DNA of 64,000 bases, taken from NCBI GenBank assembly GCA_943736015.1, contig OX031065.1:23202427-23266426 (forward strand). The letters run 5' to 3'. Numbering within the stretch: position 1 is the first letter of the stretch; the number at the start of each line of letters is the position of its first letter. The translations under genes and the position numbers were made by a program. Shown here one piece after another: positions 24,187-36,965 of the stretch. This stretch comes from Tridacna crocea (taxonomy: Eukaryota > Mollusca > Bivalvia > Cardiida > Cardiidae). The notes beneath the pieces were generated by a model. The model was not told where the DNA came from. It saw only the letters and a program-made list of their open reading frames with translations, and searched no databases.

Positions 24187-25763
24187 GAGAAAGCTTTTGA
24201 AAATAATCTGAGAAAAGGAGACAATGCAGGTTACCAGCATTTTCTCCTTTTCCCACAATGTTTTCTACCCTATCGAAGAAAAAATGGATTATTGCTTATT
24301 CTTACGTCTTATTGTATCTTTATGGCCTATTTTCAAATTCTTCAAACTAGAACAAGATTTTTTTTTTTAACTGGAAAAAGTTTCCGCAACAGCAACCCGT
24401 TGCTTCTGAATTCTATGTTTTTGCGCAGCAGTTAAACCTAACATTGACTTTTGACTCGCAAGGTCACCAAAATTGACCCTGGTAAGAAAACAGGGAAACA
24501 TTCGGTTTACCTTTCTTTGATTTGTGCAACAGGTAGCAGTTGCCTCCAAAGTGTCCGAGTTGATTTTACAATTTTATGCGCAGCACGTAACCATCACGTA
24601 TGGGGGACATAGTCATCGTAACCAAATCAATGGCCCTAGTAAGAGAAAACGAAAAAGAAAAATCCCTATGATTGACTTGAATGACAGACCTGTCGTCTGC
24701 TACAAAATGTTCCATAAGTTCATGTTTCATGTTTTCGCGGATGCGTAAATGGAACCTATGAGACGGTAGTCAACGTAAATGGTTTGTTGCCATGGTATAA
24801 AGACAACGGAGGGAAAAAAAAAAAAAAAAAATTTCGGAAATTTTGTTCCCTACATTTGACTTAAGAAACATGTGTCGTCTGCCACGAAATGTTCCCTGAG
24901 TCGATTTTTCATGTTTTTCGCGGATACGTAAGTGGCACCTATGAGAGACGGTAGTCTACGTAAATGGGTATGTCGTCACGGTATAAAGAGATTGGAGAGA
25001 AAAAATATATTAGAAATTTAGTTCTCTTTGTTTGACTTATGCAGTTGCTACTGAAAGAGTCTTCAGTCTTTTTTTAGCCACTTGTCACATTATTTCCTGG
25101 TGTTTTCGCATGTGCGTAACTGGCACGTATGAAACGGTAGTCAATGTAACTGGGTTTCCTGTTGCGGTTTGAAGAGATTAGAAGAATTACGCTTCAATGC
25201 CCTTTGTTTGATTCATGCAATAGGAATCAATTGCTACTGAAAGAGTATTCAGTCTTTTTTTAGCCACTTGTCACATTCATTTCTGGGTTTTTTGCACTGT
25301 ACATTGATCATTTTGGCTTATTCAATGTGCAGAATTTAATGTGGTCTGAGTCAGAAAATCTAATTAAGGGATAAAGGGGCATCAAGGGTTTATTTCAAGG
25401 GAAGTAACTCTTGCAGGGGGGGCTTGAAAAGACCAAAACAAGGTCTTCTGCCACCCTGTTCTCTTAAATTTTGGCCCTTTTTCTGTGAAATCTGGCATGT
25501 GTGGATGGTGCATGCCTGGCAGTTTGCCAAGGACTGCACAGCAGCCTTCAAAGGAGACTTTAAATCCACTTTTATGCCGTTTTTTGTTCACTGTTTTCTA
25601 TTGATATATTAGGGCGCCATTTTGAAGTAATTTTCAAGCTCTCTGATTGGCTGATTGGGCCCAGCTTTGAATTTCTCGAAGCCTCTGATTGGCTGACTGG
25701 GCCCCATGCTGATTTCCTTATTAACCTTTTACCACACAATGACGCCTTTTTACACACCCGAAA
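24187..25763 (+). repeat. Satellite unit 16 (T7, two-copy minisatellite)
   Basis: 1577 bp. It matches unit 12, including the one-base loss in CCTCCAAAG, the 18-base A-run and TTTCGG. Its minisatellite is at 25641-25704. Confidence 0.97.
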
Positions 25764-27341
25764 GAGAAAGCTTTTGAAAATAATCTGAGAAAAGGAGACA
25801 ATGCAGGTTACCAGCATTTTCTCCTTTTCCCACAATGTTTTCTACCCTATCGAAGAAAAAATGGATTATTGCTTATTCTTACGTCTTATTGTATCTTTAT
25901 GGCCTATTTTCAAATTCTTCAAACTAGAACAAGATTTTTTTTTTTAACTGGAAAAAGTTTCCGCAACAGCAACCCGTTGCTTCTGAATTCTATGTTTTTG
26001 CGCAGCAGTTAAACCTAACATTGACTTTTGACTCGCAAGGTCACCAAAATTGACCCTGGTAAGAAAACAGGGAAACATTCGGTTTACCTTTCTTTGATTT
26101 GTGCAACAGGTAGCAGTTGCCTCCGAAAGTGTCCGAGTTGATTTTACAATTTTATGCGCAGCACGTAACCATCACGTATGGGGGACATAGTCATCGTAAC
26201 CAAATCAATGGCCCTAGTGAGAGAAAACGAAAAAGAAAAATCCCTATGATTGACTTGAATGACAGACCTGTCGTCTGCTACAAAATGTTCCATAAGTCCA
26301 TGTTTCATGTTTTCGCGGATGCGTAAATGGAACCTATGAGACGGTAGTCAACGTAAATGGTTTGTTGCCATGGTATAAAGACAACGGAGGGGGAAAAAAA
26401 AAAAAAAAATGTCGGAAATTTTGTTCCCTACATTTGACTTAAGAAACATGTGTCGTCTGCCACGAAATGTTCCCTGAGTCGATTTTTCATGTTTTTCGCG
26501 GATACGTAAGTGGCACCTATGAGAGACGGTAGTCTACGTAAATGGGTATGTCGTCACGGTATAAAGAGATTGGAGAGAAAAAATATATTAGAAATTTAGT
26601 TCTCTTTGTTTGACTTATGCAGTTGCTACTGAAAGAGTCTTCAGTCTTTTTTTAGCCACTTGTCACATTATTTCCTGGTGTTTTCGCATGTGCGTAACTG
26701 GCACGTATGAAACGGTAGTCAATGTAACTGGGTTTCCTGTTGCGGTTTGAAGAGATTAGAAGAATTACGCTTCAATGCCCTTTGTTTGATTCATGCAATA
26801 GGAATCAATTGCTACTGAAAGAGTATTCAGTCTTTTTTTAGCCACTTGTCACATTCATTTCTGGGTTTTTTGCACTGTACATTGATCATTTTGGCTTATT
26901 CAATGTGCAGAATTTAATGTGGTCTGAGTCAGAAAATCTAATTAAGGGATAAAGGGGCATCAAGGGTTTATTTCAAGGGAAGTAACTCTTGCAGGGGGGG
27001 CTTGAAAAGACCAAAACAAGGTCTTCTGCCACCCTGTTCTCTTAAATTTTGGCCCTTTTTCAGTGAAATCTGGCATGTGTGGATGGTGCATGCCTGGCAG
27101 TTTGCCAAGGACTGCACAGCAGCCTTCAAAGGAGACTTTAAATCCACTTTTATGCCGTTTTTTGTTCACTGTTTTCTATTGATATATTAGGGCGCCATTT
27201 TGAAGTAATTTTCAAGCTCTCTGATTGGCTGATTGGGCCCAGCTTTGAATTTCTCGAAGCCTCTGATTGGCTGACTGGGCCCCATGCTGATTTCCTTATT
27301 AACCTTTTACCACACAATGACGCCTTTTTACACAACCGAAA
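25764..27341 (+). repeat. Satellite unit 17 (T3, two-copy minisatellite)
   Basis: 1578 bp. It has a five-G run and a 16-base A-run, with the minisatellite at 27219-27282. Unlike units 4 and 27, the CAACAGCAACC region is the common form. The tail has CAACCG (27335). Confidence 0.97.
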
Positions 27342-28960
27342 GAGAAAGCTTTTGAAAATAATCTGAGAAAAGGAGACAATGCAGGTTACCAGCATTTTCT
27401 CCTTTTCCCACAATGTTTTCTACCCTATCGAAGAAAAAATGGATTATTGCTTATTCTTACGTCTTATTGTATCTTTATGGCCTATTTTCAAATTCTTCAA
27501 ACTAGAACAAGATTTTTTTTTTTAACTGGAAAAAGTTTCCGCAACAGCAACCCGTTGCTTCTGAATTCTATGTTTTTGCGCAGCAGTTAAACCTAACATT
27601 GACTTTTGACTCGCAAGGTCACCAAAATTGACCCTGGTAAGAAAACAGGGAAACATTCGGTTTACCTTTCTTTGATTTGTGCAACAGGTAGCAGTTGCCT
27701 CCGAAAGTGTCCGAGTTGATTTTACAATTTTATGCGCAGCACGTAACCATCACGTATGGGGGACATAGTCATCGTAACCAAATCAATGGCCCTAGTGAGA
27801 GAAAACGAAAAAGAAAAATCCCTATGATTGACTTGAATGACAGACCTGTCGTCTGCTACAAAATGTTCCATAAGTCCATGTTTCATGTTTTCGCGGACGC
27901 GTAAATGGAACCTATGAGACGGTAGTCAACGTAAATGGTTTGTTGCCATGGTATAAAGACAACGGAGGGGAAAAAAAAAAAAAAAATGTCGGAAATTTTG
28001 TTCCCTACATTTGACTTAAGAAACATGTGTCGTCTGCCACGAAATGTTCCCTGAGTCGATTTTTCATGTTTTTCGCGGATACGTAAGTGGCACCTATGAG
28101 AGACGGTAGTCTACGTAAATGGGTATGTCGTCACGGTATAAAGAGATTGGAGAGAAAAAATATATTAGAAATTTAGTTCTCTTTGTTTGACTTATGCAGT
28201 TGCTACTGAAAGAGTCTTCAGTCTTTTTTTAGCCACTTGTCACATTATTTCCTGGTGTTTTCGCATGTGCGTAACTGGCACGTATGAAACGGTAGTCAAT
28301 GTAACTGGGTTTCCTGTTGCGGTTTGAAGAGATTAGAAGAATTACGCTTCAATGCCCTTTGTTTGATTCATGCAATAGGAATCAATTGCTACTGAAAGAG
28401 TATTCAGTCTTTTTTTAGCCACTTGTCACATTCATTTCTGGGTTTTTTGCACTGTACATTGATCATTTTGGCTTATTCAATGTGCAGAATTTAATGTGGT
28501 CTGAGTCAGAAAATCTAATTAAGGGATAAAGGGGCATCAAGGGTTTATTTCAAGGGAAGTAACTCTTGCAGGGGGGGCTTGAAAAGACCAAAACAAGGTC
28601 TTCTGCCACCCTGTTCTCTTAAATTTTGGCCCTTTTTCAGTGAAATCTGGCATGTGTGGATGGTGCATGCCTGGCAGTTTGCCAAGGACTGCACAGCAGC
28701 CTTCAAAGGAGACTTTAAATCCACTTTTATGCCGTTTTTTGTTCACTGTTTTCTATTGATATATTAGGGCGCCATTTTGAAGTAATTTTCAAGCTCTCTG
28801 ATTGGCTGATTGGGCCCAGCTTTGAATTTCTCAAAGCCTCTGATTGGCTGACTGGGCCCAGCTTTGAATTTCTCGAAGCCTCTGATTGGCTGACTGGGCC
28901 CCATGCTGATTTCCTTATTAACCTTTTACCACACAATGACGCCTTTTTACACACCCGAAA
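27342..28960 (+). repeat. Satellite unit 18 (T1)
   Basis: 1619 bp. It has GACGCG (27898), a 16-base A-run and CTCAAAGCC (28833). Like units 6 and 8, it lies directly before a T4 unit. Confidence 0.97.
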
Positions 28961-30579
28961 GAGAAAGCTTTTGAAAATAATCTGAGAAAAGGAGACAATG
29001 CAGGTTACCAGCATTTTCTCCTTTTCCCACAATGTTTTCTACCCTATCGAAGAAAAAATGGATTATTGCTTATTCTTACGTCTTATTGTATCTTTATGGC
29101 CTATTTTCAAATTCTTCAAACTAGAACAAGATTTTTTTTTTTAACTGGAAAAAGTTTCCGCAACAGCAACCCGTTGCTTCTGAATTCTATGTTTTTGCGC
29201 AGCAGTTAAACCTAACATTGACTTTTGACTCGCAAGGTCACCAAAATTGACCCTGGTAAGAAAACAGGGAAACATTCGGTTTACCTTTCTTTGATTTGTG
29301 CAACAGGTAGCAGTTGCCTCCGAAAGTGTCCGAGTTGATTTTACAATTTTATGCGCAGCACGTAACCATCACGTATGGGGGACATAGTCATCGTAACCAA
29401 ATCAATGGCCCTAGTGAGAGAAAACGAAAAAGAAAAATCCCTATGATTGACTTGAATGACAGACCTGTCGTCTGCTACAAAATGTTCCATAAGTCCATGT
29501 TTCATGTTTTCGCGGATGCGTAAATGGAACCTATGAGACGGTAGTCAACGTAAATGGTTTGTTGCCATGGTATAAAGACAACGGAGGGGAAAAAAAGAAA
29601 AAAAAATGTCGGAAATTTTGTTCCCTACATTTGACTTAAGAAACATGTGTCGTCTGCCACGAAATGTTCCCTGAGTCGATTTTTCATGTTTTTCGTGGAT
29701 ACGTAAGTGGCACCTATGAGAGACGGTAGTCTACGTAAATGGGTATGTCGTCACGGTATAAAGAGATTGGAGAGAAAAAATATATTAGAAATTTAGTTCT
29801 CTTTGTTTGACTTATGCAGTTGCTACTGAAAGAGTCTTCAGTCTTTTTTTAGCCACTTGTCACATTATTTCCTGGTGTTTTCGCATGTGCGTAACTGGCA
29901 CGTATAAAACGGTAGTCAATGTAACTGGGTTTCCTGTTGCGGTTTGAAGAGATTAGAAGAATTACGCTTCAATGCCCTTTGTTTGATTCATGCAATAGGA
30001 ATCAATTGCTACTGAAAGAGTATTCAGTCTTTTTTTAGCCACTTGTCACATTCATTTCTGGGTTTTTTGCACTGTACATTGATCATTTTGGCTTATTTAA
30101 TGTGCAGAATTTAAAGTGGTCTGAGTCAGGAAATCTAATTAAGGGATAAAGGGGCATCAAGGGTTTATTTCAAGGGAAGTAACTCTTGCAGGGGGGCTTG
30201 AAAAGACCAAAACAAGGTCTTCTGCCACCCTGTTCTCTTAAATTTTGGCCCTTTTTCAGTGAAATCTGGCATGTGTGGATGGTGCATGCCTGGCAGTTTG
30301 CCAAGGACTGCACAGCAGCCTTCAAAGGAGACTTTAAATCCACTTTTATGCCGTTTTTTGTTCACTGTTTTCTATTGATATATTAGGGCGCCATTTTGAA
30401 GTAATTTTCAAGCTCTCTGATTGGCTGATTGGGCCCAGCTTTGAATTTCTCGAAGCCTCTGATTGGCTGACTGGGCCCAGCTTTGAATTTCTCGAAGCCT
30501 CTGATTGGCTGACTGGGCCCCATGCTGATTTCCTTATTAACCTTTTACCACACAATGACGCCTTTTTACACACCCGAAA
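28961..30579 (+). repeat. Satellite unit 19 (T4)
   Basis: 1619 bp. It has the T4 set (G at 29597, CGTGG at 29696, ATAAAACGG, TTATTTAATG, AAAGTGG, six G), but the common CCACG where units 9 and 13 have CCAGG. Confidence 0.97.
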
Positions 30580-32199
30580 GAGAAAGCTTTTGAAAATAAT
30601 CTGAGAAAAGGAGACAATGCAGGTTACCAGCATTTTCTCCTTTTCCCACAATGTTTTCTACCCTATCTAAGAAAAAATGGATTATTGCTTATTCTTACGT
30701 CTTATTGTATCTTTATGGCCTATTTTCAAATTCTTCAAACTAGAACAAGTTTTTTTTTTTTAACTGGAAAAAGTTTCCGCAACAGCAACCCGTTGCTTCT
30801 GAATTCTATGTTTTTGCGCAGCAGTTAAACCTAACATTGACCTTTGACTCGCAAGGTCACCAAAATTGACCCTGGTAAGAAAACAGGGAAACATTCGGTT
30901 TACCTTTCTTTGATTTGTGCAACAGGTAGCAGTTGCCTCCGAAAGTGTCCGAGTTGATTTTACAATTTTATGCGCAGCACGTAACCATCACGTATGGGGG
31001 ACATAGTCATCGTAACCAAATCAATGGCCCTAGTGAGAGAAAACGAAAAAGAAAAATCCCTATGATTGACTTGAATGACAGACCTGTCGTCTGCTACAAA
31101 ATGTTCCATAAGTTCATGTTTCATGTTTTCACGGATGCGTAAATGGAACCTATGAGACGGTAGTCAACGTAAATGGTTTGTTGCCATGGTATAAAGACAA
31201 CGGAGGGGAAAAAAAAAAAAAAAAATGTCGGAAATTTTGTTCCCTACATTTGACTTAAGAAACATGTGTCGTCTGCCACGAAATGTTCCCTGAGTCGATT
31301 TTTCATGTTTTTCGCGGATACGTAAGTGGCACCTATGAGAGACGGTAGTCTACGTAAATGGGTATGTCGTCACGGTATAAAGAGATTGGAGAGAAAAAAT
31401 ATATTAGAAATTTAGTTCTCTTTGTTTGACTTATGCAGTTGCTACTGAAAGAGTCTTCAGTCTTTTTTTAGCCACTTGTCACATTATTTCCTGGTGTTTT
31501 CGCATGTGCGTAACTGGCACGTATGAAACGGTAGTCAATGTAACTGGGTTTCCTGTTGCGGTTTGAAGAGATTAGAAGAATTACGCTTCAATGCCCTTTG
31601 TTTGATTCATGCAATAGGAATCAATTGCTACTGAAAGAGTATTCAGTCTTTTTTTAGCCACTTGTCACATTCATTTCTGGGTTTTTTGCACTGTACATTG
31701 ATCATTTTGGCTTATTCAATGTGCAGAATTTAATGTGGTCTGAGTCAGAAAATCTAATTAAGGGATAAAGGGGCATCAAGGGTTTATTTCAAGGGAAGTA
31801 ACTCTTGCAGGGGGGGCTTGAAAAGACCAAAACAAGGTCTTCTGCCACCCTGTTCTCTTAAATTTTGGCCCTTTTTCAGTGAAATCTGGCATGTGTGGAT
31901 GGTGCATGCCTGGCAGTTTGCCAAGGACTGCACAGCAGCCTTCAAAGGAGACTTTAAATCCACTTTTATGCCGTTTTTTGTTCACTGTTTTCTATTGATA
32001 TATTAGGGCGCCATTTTGAAGTAATTTTCAAGCTCTCTGATTGGCTGATTGGGCCCAGCTTTGAATTTCTCGAAGCCTCTGATTGGCTGACTGGGCCCAG
32101 CTTTGAATTTCTCGAAGCCTCTGATTGGCTGACTGGGCCCCATGCTGATTTCCTTATTAACCTTTTACCATACAATGACGCCTTTTTACACACCCGAAA
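30580..32199 (+). repeat. Satellite unit 20 (T5)
   Basis: 1620 bp. It has TATCTAAG, the 12-base T-run, GTTCATG, TTCACGG, a 17-base A-run and ACCATACAATG (32171). GACCTTTGAC (C at 30842) is also found in unit 6 but in no other T5 unit. Confidence 0.97.
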
Positions 32200-33810
32200 G
32201 AGAAAGCTTTTGAAAATAATCTGAGAAAAGGAGACAATGCAGGTTACCAGCATTTTCTCCTTTTCCCACAATGTTTTCTACCCTATCGAAGAAAAAATGG
32301 ATTATTGCTTATTCTTACGTCTTATTGTATCTTTATGGCCTATTTTCAAATTCTTCAAACTAGAACAAGATTTTTTTTTTTAACTGGAAAAAGTTTCCGC
32401 ATCAGCAACCCGTTGCTTCTGAATTCTATGTTTTTGCACGGCAGTTAAACCTAACATTGACTTTTGACTCGCAAGGTCACCAAAATTGACCCTGGTAAGA
32501 AAACAGGGAAACATTCGGTTTACCTTTCTTTGATTTGTGCAACAGGTAGCAGTTGCCTCCGAAAGTGTCCGAGTTGATTTTACAATTTTATGCGCAGCAC
32601 GTAACCATCACGTATGGGGGACATAGTCATCGTAACCAAATCAATGGCCCTAGTGAGAGAAAACGAAAAAGAAAAATCCCTATGATTGACTTGAATGACA
32701 GACCTGTCGTCTGCTACAAAATGTTCCATAAGTCCATGTTTCAGCGGATGCGTAAATGGAACCTATGAGACGGTAGTCAACGTAAATGGTTTGTTGCCAT
32801 GGTATAAAGATAACGGAGGGGAAAAAAAAAAAAAAATGTCGGAAATTTTGTTCCCTACATTTGACTTAAGAAACATGTGTCGTCTGCCACGAAATGTTCC
32901 CTGAGTCGATTTTTCATGTTTTTCGCGGATACGTAAGTGGCACCTATGAGAGACGGTAGTCTACGTAAATGGGTATGTTGTCACGGTATAAAGAGATTGG
33001 AGAGAAAAAATATATTAGAAATTTAGTTCTCTTTGTTTGACTTATGCAGTTGCTACTGAAAGAGTCTTCAGTCTTTTTTTAGCCACTTGTCACATTATTT
33101 CCTGGTGTTTTCGCATGTGCGTAACTGGCACGTATGAAACGGTAGTCAATGTAACTGGGTTTCCTGTTGCGGTTTGAAGAGATTAGAAGAATTACGCTTC
33201 AATGCCCTTTGTTTGATTCATGCAATAGGAATCAATTGCTACTGAAAGAGTATTCAGTCTTTTTTTAGCCACTTGTCACATTCATTTCTGGGTTTTTTGC
33301 ACTGTACATTGATCATTTTGGCTTATTCAATGTGCAGAATTTAATGTGGTCTGAGTCAGAAAATCTAATTAAGGGATAAAGGGGCATCAAGGGTTTATTT
33401 CAAGGGAAGTAACTCTTGCAGGGGGGGCTTGAAAAGACCAAAACAAGGTCTTCTGCCACCCTGTTCTCTTAAATTTTGGCCCTTTTTCAGTGAAATCTGG
33501 CATGTGTGGATGGTGCATGCCTGGCAGTTTGCCAAGGACTGCACAGCAGCCTTCAAAGGAGACTTTAAATCCACTTTTATGCCGTTTTTTGTTCACTGTT
33601 TTCTATTGATATATTAGGGCGCCATTTTGAAGTAATTTTCAAGCTCTCTGATTGGCTGATTGGGCCCAGCTTTGAATTTCTCGAAGCCTCTGATTGGCTG
33701 ACTGGGCCCAGCTTTGAATTTCTCGAAGCCTCTGATTGGCTGACTGGGCCCCATGCTGATTTCCTTATTAACCTTTTACCACACAATGACGCCTTTTTAC
33801 ACAACCGAAA
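32200..33810 (+). repeat. Satellite unit 21 (T6, 7-bp deletion)
   Basis: 1611 bp. It has the 7-bp deletion, GCATCAGC (32402), GCACGGCAG, AGATAACGG and CAACCG (33804). It differs from units 11 and 15 by GACAG instead of GATAG, GCTGACTGGG instead of GCTGAATGGG, and GTATGTTGTC (32979). Confidence 0.97.
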
Positions 33811-35387
33811 GAGAAAGCTTTTGAAAATAATCTGAGAAAAGGAGACAATGCAGGTTACCAGCATTTTCTCCTTTTCCCACAATGTTTTCTACCCTATCGA
33901 AGAAAAAATGGATTATTGCTTATTCTTACGTCTTATTGTATCTTTATGGCCTATTTTCAAATTCTTCAAACTAGAACAAGATTTTTTTTTTTAACTGGAA
34001 AAAGTTTCCGCAACAGCAACCCGTTGCTTCTGAATTCTATGTTTTTGCGCAGCAGTTAAACCTAACATTGACTTTTGACTCGCAAGGTCACCAAAATTGA
34101 CCCTGGTAAGAAAACAGGGAAACATTCGGTTTACCTTTCTTTGATTTGTGCAACAGGTAGCAGTTGCCTCCAAAGTGTCCGAGTTGATTTTACAATTTTA
34201 TGCGCAGCACGTAACCATCACGTATGGGGGACATAGTCATCGTAACCAAATCAATGGCCCTAGTAAGAGAAAACGAAAAAGAAAAATCCCTATGATTGAC
34301 TTGAATGACAGACCTGTCGTCTGCTACAAAATGTTCCATAAGTTCATGTTTCATGTTTTCGCGGATGCGTAAATGGAACCTATGAGACGGTAGTCAACGT
34401 AAATGGTTTGTTGCCATGGTATAAAGACAACGGAGGGAAAAAAAAAAAAAAAAAATTTCGGAAATTTTGTTCCCTACATTTGACTTAAGAAACATGTGTC
34501 GTCTGCCACGAAATGTTCCCTGAGTCGATTTTTCATGTTTTTCGCGGATACGTAAGTGGCACCTATGAGAGACGGTAGTCTACGTAAATGGGTATGTCGT
34601 CACGGTATAAAGAGATTGGAGAGAAAAAATATATTAGAAATTTAGTTCTCTTTGTTTGACTTATGCAGTTGCTACTGAAAGAGTCTTCAGTCTTTTTTTA
34701 GCCACTTGTCACATTATTTCCTGGTGTTTTCGCATGTGCGTAACTGGCACGTATGAAACGGTAGTCAATGTAACTGGGTTTCCTGTTGCGGTTTGAAGAG
34801 ATTAGAAGAATTACGCTTCAATGCCCTTTGTTTGATTCATGCAATAGGAATCAATTGCTACTGAAAGAGTATTCAGTCTTTTTTTAGCCACTTGTCACAT
34901 TCATTTCTGGGTTTTTTGCACTGTACATTGATCATTTTGGCTTATTCAATGTGCAGAATTTAATGTGGTCTGAGTCAGAAAATCTAATTAAGGGATAAAG
35001 GGGCATCAAGGGTTTATTTCAAGGGAAGTAACTCTTGCAGGGGGGGCTTGAAAAGACCAAAACAAGGTCTTCTGCCACCCTGTTCTCTTAAATTTTGGCC
35101 CTTTTTCTGTGAAATCTGGCATGTGTGGATGGTGCATGCCTGGCAGTTTGCCAAGGACTGCACAGCAGCCTTCAAAGGAGACTTTAAATCCACTTTTATG
35201 CCGTTTTTTGTTAACTGTTTTCTATTGATATATTAGGGCGCCATTTTGAAGTAATTTTCAAGCTCTCTGATTGGCTGATTGGGCCCAGCTTTGAATTTCT
35301 CGAAGCCTCTGATTGGCTGACTGGGCCCCATGCTGATTTCCTTATTAACCTTTTACCACACAATGACGCCTTTTTACACAACCGAAA
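33811..35387 (+). repeat. Satellite unit 22 (T7, two-copy minisatellite)
   Basis: 1577 bp. It has the T7 set of units 12 and 16, plus TTAACTG (35213) and CAACCG (35381). Its minisatellite is at 35265-35328. Confidence 0.97.
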
Positions 35388-36965
35388 GAGAAAGCTTTTG
35401 AAAATAATCTGAGAAAAGGAGACAATGCAGGTTACCAGCATTTTCTCCTTTTCCCACAATGTTTTCTACCCTATCGAAGAAAAAATGGATTATTGCTTAT
35501 TCTTACGTCTTTTTGTATCTTTATGGCCTATTTTCAAATTCTTCAAACTAGAACAAGATTTTTTTTTTTAACTGGAAAAAGTTTCCGCAACAGCAACCCG
35601 TTGCTTCTGAATTCTATGTTTTTGCGCAGCAGTTAAACCTAACATTGACTTTTGACTCGCAAGGTCACCAAAATTGACCCTGGTAAGAAAACAGGGAAAC
35701 ATTCGGTTTACCTTTCTTTGATTTGTGCAACAGGTAGCAGTTGCCTCCGAAAGTGTCCGAGTTGATTTTACAATTTTATGCGCAGCACGTAACCATCACG
35801 TATGGGGGACATAGTCATCGTAACCAAATCAATGGCCCTAGTGAGAGAAAACGAAAAAGAAAAATCCCTATGATTGACTTGAATGACAGACCTGTCGTCT
35901 GCTACAAAATGTTCCATAAGTCCATGTTTCATGTTTTCGCGGATGCGTAAATGGAACCTATGAGACGGTAGTCAACGTAAATGGTTTGTTGCCATGGTAT
36001 AAAGACAACGGAGGGGGAAAAAAAAAAAAAAAATGTCGGAAATTTTGTTCCCTACATTTGACTTAAGAAACATGTGTCGTCTGCCACGAAATGTTCCCTG
36101 AGTCGATTTTTCATGTTTTTCGCGGATACGTAAGTGGCACCTATGAGAGACGGTAGTCTACGTAAATGGGTATGTCGTCACGGTATAAAGAGATTGGAGA
36201 GAAAAAATATATTAGAAATTTAGTTCTCTTTGTTTGACTTATGCAGTTGCTACTGAAAGAGTCTTCAGTCTTTTTTTAGCCACTTGTCACATTATTTCCT
36301 GGTGTTTTCGCATGTGCGTAACTGGCACGTATGAAACGGTAGTCAATGTAACTGGGTTTCCTGTTGCGGTTTGAAGAGATTAGAAGAATTACGCTTCAAT
36401 GCCCTTTGTTTGATTCATGCAATAGGAATCAATTGCTACTGAAAGAGTATTCAGTCTTTTTTTAGCCACTTGTCACATTCATTTCTGGGTTTTTTGCACT
36501 GTACATTGATCATTTTGGCTTATTCAATGTGCAGAATTTAATGTGGTCTGAGTCAGAAAATCTAATTAAGGGATAAAGGGGCATCAAGGGTTTATTTCAA
36601 GGGAAGTAACTCTTGCAGGGGGGGCTTGAAAACACCAAAACAAGGTCTTCTGCCACCCTGTTCTCTTAAATTTTGGCCCTTTTTCAGTGAAATCTGGCAT
36701 GTGTGGATGGTGCATGCCTGGCAGTTTGCCAAGGACTGCACAGCAGCCTTCAAAGGAGACTTTAAATCCACTTTTATGCCGTTTTTTGTTCACTGTTTTC
36801 TATTGATATATTAGGGCGCCATTTTGAAGTAATTTTCAAGCTCTCTGATTGGCTGATTGGGCCCAGCTTTGAATTTCTCGAAGCCTCTGATTGGCTGACT
36901 GGGCCCCATGCTGATTTCCTTATTAACCTTTTACCACACAATGACGCCTTTTTACACACCCGAAA
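35388..36965 (+). repeat. Satellite unit 23 (T3, two-copy minisatellite)
   Basis: 1578 bp. It has a five-G run and a 16-base A-run, with the minisatellite at 36843-36906. Private changes are TCTTTTTGTATC (35512) and AAAACACC (36633). Confidence 0.97.

Larger units (their letters stand above)
19337..25763 (+). repeat. Higher-order block, T4-T5-T6-T7, copy 2
   Basis: Same four lengths and 6427 bp total as copy 1. On reading both, the only difference I found is A at 22408. Even the A-run lengths agree (7+9, 17, 15 and 18). This is a very recent tandem duplication, or an assembly duplication. Confidence 0.93.
19337..28960 (+). repeat. Six-unit higher-order block, copy A
   Basis: Units 13-18 (T4 T5 T6 T7 T3 T1), 9624 bp. 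The block to its right has exactly the same length and the same type order. It contains the four-unit block nested inside it. Confidence 0.92.
28961..35387 (+). repeat. Higher-order block, T4-T5-T6-T7, copy 3
   Basis: The same four lengths totalling 6427 bp. It differs from copy 2 by about eight scattered substitutions (CCACG, CCTTTGAC, CAAGCTC, GACAG, GTTGTC, GACTGGG, TTAACTG, CAACCG), so it separated earlier than copies 1 and 2 did. Confidence 0.92.
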
